A DNA stretch of 47,499 nucleotides from a virus: the IMG/VR virus record IMGVR_UViG_3300025764_000001, positions 1 through 47,499 of that record. One strand, 5' to 3'. Below are positions 7,151 to 15,143 of the stretch, one piece after another; the stretch's first letter is position 1, and each line of letters opens with the position of its first letter. The position numbers were made by a program, and so were the translations under genes. A model generated the notes under the pieces. The model did not search any database and had not been told where the DNA came from. It saw nothing but the letters and a program-made list of their open reading frames with translations.

Positions 7151-7759
7151 TTAATATTGTTTAACTGGTAAAATATAATCTGCTTGCGGTGTTTGTGCCG
7201 GTACTCCACTTTCAACACTCATATCCATTGTTGTATCGGCTGTATTTATAAACCTGCCTGCACTGTCATCAAATGGACTGCCCTTTGAATCGATAAAGTT
7301 ACAAACAAATTCAAGAATATACTCATAAAGATTATCATGGTTTGGATCTTGCGATTCATTCGTGCAAACCATAGGACCGCATCCAGTCGGGCAATAATTA
7401 GAAAGTCCTGGATTAACAGGATTATCGTAATTAGCTAAAATTTGATCTCTTAAATCAAAGATAATCAAATCCTGCTCAAATGTGCCGTCCTGATTATAAA
7501 AATCATGTATCAAATGAATCCTTATGCCTAAATCGGCAGTTCTTATTCCAAGTCCGAGAGCCTCAAAATTAACAGGTGAAATGATTTCAACAAATGCAGC
7601 GGGACGGGGCCAAACATAATCTTTGCCGTCTTCTAAATTCTTTAATTGATTATTCCAAATACGAGAGTAAAGATTAACCGCTTGGCTATCCTGGTTCATA
7701 ACCTGAATAGCTGTAAGTTTGGTTAATATGTCCTGTATTGGTGTCTTAATTCCTGACAT
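7151..7759 (-). CDS. Neck or tail-terminator-type protein (Mu gp37-like position)
   Basis: A 202-residue protein with N-terminal helix MSGIKTPIQDILTKL, then beta strands (WPRPAAFVEIIS; LGIRIHLIHDFYN) and a C-terminal low-complexity tail. The mixed alpha/beta fold and the position directly after the tail-completion gene (overlap at 7759) match tail terminator or minor tail proteins that cap the tail tube. A CPTGCGPMVC segment near residue 125 holds three cysteines and may be a local insertion. Confidence 0.6.
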   Translation of the reverse strand: MSGIKTPIQDILTKLTAIQVMNQDSQAVNLYSRIWNNQLKNLEDGKDYVWPRPAAFVEIISPVNFEALGLGIRTADLGIRIHLIHDFYNQDGTFEQDLIIFDLRDQILANYDNPVNPGLSNYCPTGCGPMVCTNESQDPNHDNLYEYILEFVCNFIDSKGSPFDDSAGRFINTADTTMDMSVESGVPAQTPQADYILPVKQY

Positions 7760-8226
7760 TATCTTTTAAATATTCGTGTAACAATTTCATCAAGTTTTTT
7801 CATTTGCATTTGAGTTAATTCAGTCGTTTGACCAATAAACTCACGGCGAGGCAAACGGCTATTCCCTTCATTTTGTGCCTTTGCATACGGTAAATCAACA
7901 ATCATTCTCAGAGTTCCGTTACCTATTTCGGCTGTTCTTGCCATTGTTGCAACTGCTAATCTCAAAGTGCCTCCACGTTTTTTAAATCCCGCACCGATTA
8001 AAATAGGACTTGTTTGTCTCTGTAATCCTTTTGTCTTTGGATATTTGTAAGCCTTTTCACCGGGTTCACGTCTTTTTACTTCTTTCCACGGTTCACCATT
8101 AAAGCCTTGATTTTTGAATGATTTTACAAAATAGTTCTGAGCTTGGTTTGCTAATAACACAAGTGTCTCCCGTCGCATTGCAACAAGTTTCCGCTTAATG
8201 TCTTCAAATCCAAACTTAGTATCCAT
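7759..8226 (-). CDS. Virion morphogenesis (Mu gpG / P2 gpS-type) tail completion protein
   Basis: A 155-residue basic protein. It has an N-terminal helix, then FKNQGFNGEPWKEVKRR, a poorly conserved basic loop, and the motif PYAKAQNEG...PRREFIGQT, which is the hallmark of the phage virion morphogenesis family (Y-A-x-x-x-N-E-G ... R-x-F-I/L-G). It joins tail to head. It is coupled to the next gene by a one-base overlap. Confidence 0.82.
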   Translation of the reverse strand: MDTKFGFEDIKRKLVAMRRETLVLLANQAQNYFVKSFKNQGFNGEPWKEVKRREPGEKAYKYPKTKGLQRQTSPILIGAGFKKRGGTLRLAVATMARTAEIGNGTLRMIVDLPYAKAQNEGNSRLPRREFIGQTTELTQMQMKKLDEIVTRIFKR

Positions 8227-8250
8227 TTATAATTAGTTTACAATTGTTAT

Positions 8251-8610
8251 TTACTTCAAAGTTAACAAATAAAAAGTATGATTAACAATTTGTTTCATGT
8301 CGGCTACAATATTATCCAAATCGGAATCCATCGGGTCGAGAATTGTCGCAATGTCCTGATTTAAAAATACCATAACGCCAATTAAATAATCATTGACATT
8401 AATTCCGGTTGAAGCGGTAAACATCAAAGTACCTGGAATTTTGCCATATTTGCCCTGATACGTTTCAATGAACTTATCCGCGAGGTCAAGCCATGTTTCA
8501 TAAAACTCATTTAACGCCTTGTGTTCGCTGTAAGAGGTTGTGTTCAGGTGTAAGAAATGGATCTGGTCTCTTACTTCAAATAGCTTTTGTAATGTTTTTA
8601 GTGGGGTCAT
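8251..8610 (-). CDS. DUF5856-like four-helix protein
   Basis: A 119-residue all-helical protein. The pattern H-L-N-T-x-S-Y-S-E-H-K-A-L-N-E-F-Y near residues 22-36 and ADKFIETYQGKYG resemble the DUF5856 family, small ferritin/Dps-like proteins common in Bacteroidetes phages next to head genes. His and Glu residues of the helices could bind metal. The role in the virion is unknown. Confidence 0.65.
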   Translation of the reverse strand: MTPLKTLQKLFEVRDQIHFLHLNTTSYSEHKALNEFYETWLDLADKFIETYQGKYGKIPGTLMFTASTGINVNDYLIGVMVFLNQDIATILDPMDSDLDNIVADMKQIVNHTFYLLTLK

Positions 8611-8792
8611 ATCTCTTTTATTGGTTCAAATACAATATCATTATTTTGATCTGGTAGCGGCTTGGAGTGGTCTTCTCCATCATAATAAATGCTTTCCGGT
8701 ATTCCATTGGGAAACGCTTTGCACGTTGGCGGTATGTCGTATAAATGGATTTTGTTTTTACAATTAAAACAAATTGCCTGTTCTGTCATCAT
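8607..8792 (-). CDS. Small zinc-binding-type protein next to MuF gene
   Basis: A 61-residue protein with CFNCKNKIHLYDIPPTC and a conserved-looking AFPNGIPESI...H segment. I recall this Cys pattern followed by A-F-P-x-G-I-P from small genes beside phage portal/MuF genes in many bacteria; the function is not known. It overlaps its neighbours by 4 bp on both sides. Confidence 0.7.
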   Translation of the reverse strand: MMTEQAICFNCKNKIHLYDIPPTCKAFPNGIPESIYYDGEDHSKPLPDQNNDIVFEPIKEI

Positions 8793-10195
8793 TTTGAGTA
8801 ATATTTATCAATTAGCGTTTTTACTGCATTTGCGTATTTGGATATTTTCTGTCCTTCAAGAGTGGTCATTGCAAAAGATTCTGCAACAAATTCGTATGTG
8901 TCCTTTCCTGCATATCCTGAAATATAATCAAATTTATTTATATTCTCCCCGGTTGCAATGAATTTTTTTAAATCATTTCGGTATCTTTTAAATAAACCCG
9001 TAAACTCTTTTCCTATATCCGTTTGCCTCTGAATATCCCTATATGATAAAACGTGTCCATATTCATGATGTATCGCTGATTTCATTGGGTTTCCTTGCTC
9101 AAATATATTATACCTGCTTATTGCAGCCTCTTTTTCTACTTTTTCAAAATATTTAAGATTATCAAAATATTTTGTATTAAAGTTCATAGATATTGCATTT
9201 GCCGAAGCCATCGCCCTTGGTCTTTTTTCATTGCCAAGTGTTTGCAGTTCGTCTTTGTATTTGGTTTTAAGTTCTGCAAGATCTTTGTTTATTTCGTTTC
9301 TTGCGTCAAGGTTTACGACCGTCCAATCTTTTTTTATACCCAACGTTTCAGAGTATGCCTTTGCCTCATCAATCGTTTTAGCTTCTTTAAATCCCTGTTT
9401 TCCTGTTTCGCTTTCTACGCTCGGAATCGGCAAATTAAAATTATTCTTTGCCAGTTCAATATCTTTTTTAGGTATATCAAAATATGGATGATCCCTTGAG
9501 AATATCTCTTTGTCTTTGCCGGGGTTCATTTTAAACGTGTCACTCATTTCGGCGTTTACCTTGTCGAATGTGTCGTTTTTTTCGACTTCAGGTGTCAGGG
9601 TTGCATCGCTATCCTCTTGTAATACAATACATAAGCAATTAAAATGATTTGTCGGCATTATGCTATCCCAGATAGGATCATCAACTGGCGCAATTAGCCC
9701 ATCAAGCGGTGCGCAAATATCACAAGCGTCTCCAATAGTTTGATATGATAAATTAGGCAAAAGATCTTTATTCTTTTCAATCTCATTCCATTTGTTTGCC
9801 ATCATTGCATTGTGAACACAAGTCCCATGCTCACTGAGCCCCCATGCCTCGTTCCAAGTCTCAAATGCCTGTTCACCTAATTGGGTAAACTCTTTTTGTG
9901 GTCTTAATTCGCCGGCTTCATTTAAAAGCAATGATCTGTATTCTTTTATTTGTTGATAGCTTTTACCACCGCTGAAAGCATAAACATTTGTTCGTAAATC
10001 TTCGAGTAACGCTAAATCTTTGCCACTAAATTTAGTTAAATCACCACCAAATCCCTGATATAATCCACTCTTTAAATAGTCGGCAATGGCTACATACAAG
10101 TCTTCAGGAATTGAATACTCCGTAATAGTGCCGTCATAAATCCCGTCGAGTAGACTTCGTATTTTAGCTGAATCGTATGTAAAGCGTTCCTTCAT
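8789..10195 (-). CDS. MuF head morphogenesis protein fused to a metallopeptidase-like C-terminal domain
   Basis: A 468-residue protein. Residues about 80-195 are the MuF domain: the end contains CDICAPLDG...PTNHFNCLCIV, with the conserved cysteines and N-H-F-x-C-x-C of Mu gp30/SPP1 gp7. After a charged linker, residues about 265-468 form a second domain with HHEYGH (H377, E378, H381), an HExxH zinc peptidase motif, and YEFVAESFAM (E439) as likely third ligand. MuF proteins with toxin-like C-terminal domains are known as polymorphic effectors packaged in the head. This one would be injected with the DNA or act during head maturation. Confidence 0.85.
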   Translation of the reverse strand: MKERFTYDSAKIRSLLDGIYDGTITEYSIPEDLYVAIADYLKSGLYQGFGGDLTKFSGKDLALLEDLRTNVYAFSGGKSYQQIKEYRSLLLNEAGELRPQKEFTQLGEQAFETWNEAWGLSEHGTCVHNAMMANKWNEIEKNKDLLPNLSYQTIGDACDICAPLDGLIAPVDDPIWDSIMPTNHFNCLCIVLQEDSDATLTPEVEKNDTFDKVNAEMSDTFKMNPGKDKEIFSRDHPYFDIPKKDIELAKNNFNLPIPSVESETGKQGFKEAKTIDEAKAYSETLGIKKDWTVVNLDARNEINKDLAELKTKYKDELQTLGNEKRPRAMASANAISMNFNTKYFDNLKYFEKVEKEAAISRYNIFEQGNPMKSAIHHEYGHVLSYRDIQRQTDIGKEFTGLFKRYRNDLKKFIATGENINKFDYISGYAGKDTYEFVAESFAMTTLEGQKISKYANAVKTLIDKYYSK

Positions 10196-10531
10196 TTAGT
10201 TTTGCTGAATTACATTAATATCTAAATAGAAGTCCGACCAAATAGTCATAGTATAAACAACCCGATTATTAGGTTTATCATAATGTGGTATTGTGTGATG
10301 TTCTTTAAATATACTTTCAGTAAAACAGTCAGATAATGATTGTATCATTTTTTCAACCGGTTTAGCGTCTTCAGTCCACGGCATTGCCATTAAATCCATA
10401 TCTGAAGCTAAACTACCATGCAAACCTAAAGCCCATCCACAAGAAGCGGCTGCGTTTTTTAAGTCACCTAATATGCAAGCGTAAAAGGCTGCCTTTCCAT
10501 GCTCTGTTATGTGTTCTCTACTGAATGCCAT
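10196..10531 (-). CDS. Hypothetical protein with nucleotidyltransferase-like motif
   Basis: A 111-residue protein. HGSLASDMDLMAMPW at residues about 39-53 matches the G-S-x(n)-D-x-D pattern of minimal nucleotidyltransferases. The protein is short for a whole enzyme, and I know of similar small proteins in phage neck operons without assigned function. It lies between a basic hypothetical gene and MuF. Confidence 0.6.
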   Translation of the reverse strand: MAFSREHITEHGKAAFYACILGDLKNAAASCGWALGLHGSLASDMDLMAMPWTEDAKPVEKMIQSLSDCFTESIFKEHHTIPHYDKPNNRVVYTMTIWSDFYLDINVIQQN

Positions 10532-10532
10532 A

Positions 10533-10823
10533 TTAATTTTGTTGTGCCTTTAAAAACTTACTCGCGAATTTTTCACTACATTTCTGATTAACCTGAACCG
10601 CTGTCATATTTTCACTCGCGCAAACCTGTTGTATTCCGTAAACCTTAACAAGTCTTTGCCATTGTTTTGGAGAACGTGTTTGAGAGTTAACGCCAAATGC
10701 TTGCTCAAACTTCTTTTGAGTATCAAACAACAATTTAGGGTTACTCAATAAGCCAGCTTTTAGCCTTACAAGTTCTTTTTTATGGCGTCTGGTTTTAAAC
10801 CAAAGTTTTATTTTGTAGAACAT
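10533..10823 (-). CDS. Hypothetical basic protein, 96 residues
   Basis: The N-terminus is strongly basic (WFKTRRHKKELVRLK) and the rest helical, with SPKQWQRLVKVYG in the middle. It could be a nucleic-acid-binding or capsid-internal protein, but I recognise no family. It is packed between portal-side small genes with 1-2 bp gaps. Confidence 0.6.
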   Translation of the reverse strand: MFYKIKLWFKTRRHKKELVRLKAGLLSNPKLLFDTQKKFEQAFGVNSQTRSPKQWQRLVKVYGIQQVCASENMTAVQVNQKCSEKFASKFLKAQQN

Positions 10824-10825
10824 AA

Positions 10826-11008
10826 TTATCTGGTTTTGTTTTTTCTTCTATCCCTACGTGATTCTCGTATATGTTGAATCGGATTAGTATTTATTGCCTT
10901 CCATCCAGTGGTCGTATCGTTTGAGTTATACATACTACTCGAAACCGTTGATACTGGAGCTGGAAACATTTCGTCAAGTCGCTGTAAAAACAATGCAGTT
11001 CTTGTCAT
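10826..11008 (-). CDS. Hypothetical protein, 60 residues
   Basis: A short protein with a Ser/Thr-rich middle and a basic C-terminus (ESRRDRRKNKTR). It has no recognisable domain. It starts 2 bp after the portal stop, so it is co-translated with the head genes. Confidence 0.6.
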   Translation of the reverse strand: MTRTALFLQRLDEMFPAPVSTVSSSMYNSNDTTTGWKAINTNPIQHIRESRRDRRKNKTR

Positions 11009-11010
11009 AA

Positions 11011-12330
11011 TTAATGTTTATGTTTGTTATACAAATTTTCCAGTTTGTTCTTAATTGAATCGGTCAAAGGTATTTTTGGAATAGGGACCGGCATAACCAC
11101 TTCAGCAACCGGAATGCCGGTTTGATCTGTAAAGTATTTTGTATCCATTTGTAACCCGCCTTTTGTCATTTCGACCGCCTGCTGAATTACAGCGTTGTTA
11201 ATTTCCATTATTTCGCTGTCATTTTTAAGAACGGCTTTTGTGTCCGGCGGAATATCGAAACCTAACGCCCGCATCTTTTCAAATAACTGATCATTGACAA
11301 TGCTTGCAATAAAAGATCCATCCTCGGTTTGTTTCTCTTCCATTGCTATTTGTGCCGGACTCTTTACGTTATTGTTTCCGAGTTTGCCCGGTACGCTGTC
11401 AATAGCATCAGCATGCCCTAAAATAATCTTACTGATTTTTTTTTCAAGTCTTTGTTCAAAATCGGTATAGCCTTTGTATCCCGTGCCGCCTAATGCCGTC
11501 TCTTTAAACTCAATATCATCCAATGGGTCAATAATTGCATAACCAGACGAACCCATTTGCTGTAAAGCCGCTTCGAGTGCATCTCTTTCTTTGCCAACTG
11601 AAGACGTCTTACCTACTCTGTAAGGTTGTGCAAATAGCTCTACAAAGTCACCGTTAAAGCCTAAAAGGTTTCTAAGGTAGATTTCATAATTAGCTATTTT
11701 GTAAAGCAACCCATATCCACATTTTGAACTTCCAATTTCGTTATAAGTAGGAATCCAAATGACCCAATCTTTCACTTCAGGGTCATCCATAAACTGAAGT
11801 CCTGAAAGTGAATAAACAAACCTGGTAATATTTAATCTGTCTGGTGATACATTCCATCGCCTTACAATGTCAATATCTGGAAACTCATCATTTACCACAT
11901 TTCCTAAAGAAATAAGCGTATAGCCAAAAGGAATCGCATCCATTGAATGATTAATGAACTTATTAAACCAGGGTTTGTTTTGACTTTGGCCTTTTACGGT
12001 ATTTAAAAATATATCGGTTGTCTTTTGATCTGTCTCGCCTTTTCCGTCTACAAATTCCCACTTTCTTAAAAGTGTTAATGCTTTGCGTTTTGACCAACAG
12101 GCCGTAACATGTCCGTTTAAAATCGTATCAATATAAAGCTTCTGGAGCTTAACCCTGTGAGGGTAAAAAGCAAGCTCTGCCTCCGTTACACCTTCGCGCC
12201 ATGACTGAATATCTTGTCTTATTCTTTGGAATTGTACCCGGGCAGGAAAATCATTTAAATCTTTTTTCTTTTTATCTGAATCTGTGGAATGACTTAAATA
12301 TGTCCATGCCTGTTGAAATAGGTTTGCCAT
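11011..12330 (-). CDS. Portal protein, DUF935 (Mu gp29) type
   Basis: A 439-residue protein, typical for the family. The N-terminal part has QRIRQDIQSWREGVTEAE, then the conserved-looking ILNGHVTACWSKRKALTL with the preceding LYIDT, as in Mu gp29 relatives (a residue run for one pass of DNA-channel helices). The central part holds PFGYTLISLG and the C-terminal part a long helix with LGHADAIDS. It forms the dodecameric DNA gate at one capsid vertex and docks the terminase. It lies directly after the neck protein and terminase genes. Confidence 0.85.
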   Translation of the reverse strand: MANLFQQAWTYLSHSTDSDKKKKDLNDFPARVQFQRIRQDIQSWREGVTEAELAFYPHRVKLQKLYIDTILNGHVTACWSKRKALTLLRKWEFVDGKGETDQKTTDIFLNTVKGQSQNKPWFNKFINHSMDAIPFGYTLISLGNVVNDEFPDIDIVRRWNVSPDRLNITRFVYSLSGLQFMDDPEVKDWVIWIPTYNEIGSSKCGYGLLYKIANYEIYLRNLLGFNGDFVELFAQPYRVGKTSSVGKERDALEAALQQMGSSGYAIIDPLDDIEFKETALGGTGYKGYTDFEQRLEKKISKIILGHADAIDSVPGKLGNNNVKSPAQIAMEEKQTEDGSFIASIVNDQLFEKMRALGFDIPPDTKAVLKNDSEIMEINNAVIQQAVEMTKGGLQMDTKYFTDQTGIPVAEVVMPVPIPKIPLTDSIKNKLENLYNKHKH

Positions 12331-12331
12331 T

Positions 12332-13273
12332 CTAATAATTGTTTATTGTTTTTACTTGGCCACCGAATCGTATTCTACCACCCTGCTCTGGTTGTAATAA
12401 AGGTAATTCCGGTGTTATATCATTTCCGATAACAGCCGATTGCAGCCACCCCAAAGAGCAATACGTGGGATATAAAACCCTTTGCCCTCGAACCTCACGA
12501 TCTTCACCGTTGCCGATGTAATTTATAATCCTTAATTCGGGAATGTTCTTTGGTGCTATTCTCATGTGTGCTTTATAAAGAGCGATGTTTACGCAAACCT
12601 CTAATAGCTTTTGATCTCTATTGTCGCCTTGTGTCCAAGCTGAATCGGTTATTGCTGTATTGGCTGCAATAGTATAACTCGTACCTGAGCCCCAATATTG
12701 AACGCCCTTAATGGGATCATCCGGGAATACGTTTGAGATAGAAGAAACACCTGCAACCCCGATCTGAAGTTGAGCTTCATGATCTAATATCGAAGTCTTA
12801 ATTTGGCAGGTGTATGTTTTGTTTCTCCAAAATACCTGATTTGTTTTCTCGTAAACGGTTTTGTAATTGAACAGGCCCTTTGGATAGGCTGCATAATACA
12901 AAGCGTATTGAACGCCGAGTAAGGTCCAGTGACTTGCTGTAAATGCTTCATGTGCGATTATTGCTGTTGAACACTGATAAACATTACCAAGCTGCAAAGT
13001 GAGCACACCCAAAGCGTATGTTTTCGTGGCGTCATAGGCCGGTGCATCTAAATACACGGTTTGCCCTGCATTGTAAGATTTTGTTTTATCCCACTTTGTA
13101 ACGGGTTGAAATGCCTGTGAGGTGTCGTATTTTTGTTTAAGATACGAGATGCATTCTTCTACTGCCGCTCGCTGTATTGATTCTAAAATTGTTAAATCGT
13201 TTCCGATTATCTGAAGTAAATTTTCACTTTGGACTGACTTATAATAGTCCCCTATAAAAATAAAACTGTCCAT
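12332..13273 (-). CDS. DUF1320-like neck protein with inserted carbohydrate-binding-like modules
   Basis: A 313-residue protein, about twice the size of Mu gp36 relatives. The N-terminus (LTILESIQRAAVEECISYLKQKYD) and the C-terminus (DQKLLEVCVNIALYKAHMRI) match the two halves of a DUF1320 head-completion protein. Between them, from about residue 60 to 215, lie repeats with W-x-x-x-x-x-Y-x-x-G-x-x-V-Y, A-Y-D-A-T-K-T-Y-A-L-G and S-H-W-x-L-L-G, resembling carbohydrate-binding or Ig-like modules. They probably project from the neck, like collar fibres. It is the first gene after a promoter-like site at 13299-13306. Confidence 0.65.
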   Translation of the reverse strand: MDSFIFIGDYYKSVQSENLLQIIGNDLTILESIQRAAVEECISYLKQKYDTSQAFQPVTKWDKTKSYNAGQTVYLDAPAYDATKTYALGVLTLQLGNVYQCSTAIIAHEAFTASHWTLLGVQYALYYAAYPKGLFNYKTVYEKTNQVFWRNKTYTCQIKTSILDHEAQLQIGVAGVSSISNVFPDDPIKGVQYWGSGTSYTIAANTAITDSAWTQGDNRDQKLLEVCVNIALYKAHMRIAPKNIPELRIINYIGNGEDREVRGQRVLYPTYCSLGWLQSAVIGNDITPELPLLQPEQGGRIRFGGQVKTINNY

Positions 13274-13298
13274 TGGCCAATAGTTTGATTTATTTTTT

Positions 13299-13306
13299 CA
13301 AAGATA
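13299..13306 (-). promoter_or_regulatory. Promoter -7 element TATCTTTG
   Basis: A perfect TAnnTTTG (TATCTTTG) lies in the 75-bp gap after the terminase gene, 26 bp upstream of the neck protein ATG. I do not see a clear -33 TTTG at standard spacing. It probably gives the portal/neck genes their own late promoter. Confidence 0.45.
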
Positions 13307-13348
13307 CATTATGTTTTGCTAATTGATACATTTGTAACTAATTATTTT

Positions 13349-14794
13349 TTAATAGCTGTTCCTGCTGACATTTTTCCCAATTAAGGGAACTGTTTTTCTG
13401 CCACCTCTTAAATATGTTTGATATTCATTTGCAAAAGCCATTGTTATAATATATCGCTTTGCATCTGAGGCATGGCCGAACTCTTCATAAGATACTCTTG
13501 TGACGGGATGTGTTTTCTTTGTCTTCTTAATTGTGCCGTCAGAATCCTCTAAAGCATATTGATAATCATAGATGCTTTTCTTACAATTATCTCCGATTAT
13601 TATTTCAATATCTGTTCTGCCGGCATAGGTCATATTTATAAATCCGCCCGATTGTTTTACTGATGGATTAACTGATTGCATTCTCATTGTTGGGTGATAA
13701 TCCCTTAGATACATTTGTATTTCGGTATAAAAGTTTTCGCCCTTTTCTAATTTTGTGTCTTCTTTTACTGAGGTTCTGTCGCCGTAGATATACATTCCTT
13801 TCGTTCTTTCTAATGGGTATCTTTTCATAAATTCATTGCAAACGTGCCTGACCCTATTCCGAGGATCCTCTAAACATATTTCATCTATCTGAGTTGCTGT
13901 TTTTCCGACTATTTGCCAGACCAGGCAAGTAAGATATGGATTTACATTTTCGTCCCAGCTTACATGAATCGGCAAGTCCTCATTCCATTGTACTTTTTGA
14001 ACATTATGATTTACATTAAAGTCTTTCCAAAACTCCCCTCCGGTTCTTATTTTGCCCCAATTACCTAAACCGTAAATTTGATAATAGGCATTATCTGTAA
14101 GTTTATCTTTCTCAAAGTCATCTATTGTATGTTGATCTACAAAGTTGGGTCCTACAATATACCGATTATCCAAGTAGTTTGTTTTCAAGATGACGGTATT
14201 GCCTTTTTCATTTATCCATTTCCCGGCTATATTTGTTTCGGCTTCGTAAAGTATTTCTAAATCAAATATCTTTGTTTTTATCCAGTGTTCTTCACTGATA
14301 GGATTAAAAATACCGATAACCTGCTGACCTTTTCGGCCTCTTAATCTTTTACGTATTTGCTTAAGGTCTATCTCATTGAACTGGCTTATCTCTTCTAATA
14401 TAACTCTTTTAAATGCCGTTATGCCTTTTACCTTTTCACTGTCATCTAAACCACGGAAACGACAATAAGAGCCAGTTAATTTGCATTCAATGTAATTGAT
14501 CTGAATTGTGAAATAATCTTCTACTCCCCAATCCGAAATAATTGTTTTGAAGTCTTGAAATATTGAATCCCTTATATCGACTGCATATTTTCTAAGTATT
14601 AATGCGTTTTGATCCGCCCCTGATAACATTTGAACTATCTGTAACTGAACAACTGAATATGTCTTTGATGCGCTTGATCCACCATAACACCAAATGAAAC
14701 GAATTAACTCATTTTCAAACGCTTCTTTTAGGTGCCAATAAACGTTATTAAAAAGGTCGGGATTAAAATCTATCTCAATCGTCCTTTGGTCCAT
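13349..14794 (-). CDS. terL: Terminase large subunit (PBSX-type)
   Basis: A 481-residue DNA-packaging motor. The ATPase has a Walker A-like YGGSSASKTYS at 37-47 and Walker B VILEE at 131-135. The C-terminal nuclease is rich in the expected acidic residues: HVSWDENVNPY, YIYGDRTS and EEFGHASDAKRY carry the metal-binding Asp positions. The length and the GGxxSxKT form of Walker A match PBSX/Bacteroidetes phage terminases. It overlaps the small subunit gene by 20 bp. It would cut and pump DNA through the portal, probably by headful packaging given the circular map. Confidence 0.93.
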   Translation of the reverse strand: MDQRTIEIDFNPDLFNNVYWHLKEAFENELIRFIWCYGGSSASKTYSVVQLQIVQMLSGADQNALILRKYAVDIRDSIFQDFKTIISDWGVEDYFTIQINYIECKLTGSYCRFRGLDDSEKVKGITAFKRVILEEISQFNEIDLKQIRKRLRGRKGQQVIGIFNPISEEHWIKTKIFDLEILYEAETNIAGKWINEKGNTVILKTNYLDNRYIVGPNFVDQHTIDDFEKDKLTDNAYYQIYGLGNWGKIRTGGEFWKDFNVNHNVQKVQWNEDLPIHVSWDENVNPYLTCLVWQIVGKTATQIDEICLEDPRNRVRHVCNEFMKRYPLERTKGMYIYGDRTSVKEDTKLEKGENFYTEIQMYLRDYHPTMRMQSVNPSVKQSGGFINMTYAGRTDIEIIIGDNCKKSIYDYQYALEDSDGTIKKTKKTHPVTRVSYEEFGHASDAKRYIITMAFANEYQTYLRGGRKTVPLIGKNVSRNSY

Positions 14795-15143
14795 AGCCTA
14801 TTTTTATGATAGGTATCAAGTCTTTGCCGTCTTTGCCTGAAAGTTCCGTTTTGTCACTTTGTCCCAAATACTGTTTACCCAGCCATATACACATTGGTAC
14901 ATTGCCTGTCATTGCAGTTTGAAATTGCTTAGCTCTTAAAAGCTCTTTACCTTCGCCTTTCTTTTGTTCGCAGTATGTTTCAAAATTAATTTTATTATCT
15001 CGCTTACACGCCCTGTAAAGTGTTGCCCTTGAGATGCCTAATAAACTTGCAATACCTGTTGATGCACATTGAGCTTGTAGGTATTTATCAACTATTTTCC
15101 AGTCAACTTTTATTTCTGGCCTTCCTGCCTTTGTTTTATTCAT
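14775..15143 (-). CDS. terS: Terminase small subunit
   Basis: A 122-residue protein. Residues about 5-50 form a DNA-binding helix-turn-helix (GRPEIKVDWKIVDKY...GIASLLGISRATLYRACK), followed by a helical region and a C-terminal tail with MTGNVPMCIWLGKQYLGQSD, a pattern frequent in phage small terminases. It recognises the packaging start site and loads TerL. It overlaps the methyltransferase gene by 8 bp upstream and terL by 20 bp downstream. Confidence 0.85.
   Translation of the reverse strand: MNKTKAGRPEIKVDWKIVDKYLQAQCASTGIASLLGISRATLYRACKRDNKINFETYCEQKKGEGKELLRAKQFQTAMTGNVPMCIWLGKQYLGQSDKTELSGKDGKDLIPIIKIGYGPKDD

Noticed and set aside
7150-7165. GTTAAT-ATTG-TTTAAC, a further palindrome-like site
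   Set aside because: The spacing between GTTAA and TTAAC is six, not four, and it lies at a gene start where it may be chance, so it was left out of the operator family.
9095-9499. Plus-strand open frames of 86 and 134 codons
   Set aside because: They lie antisense to the MuF gene, are hydrophobic and Cys/Phe-rich in the way reversed coding sequence usually is, and no start context or neighbour supports them.
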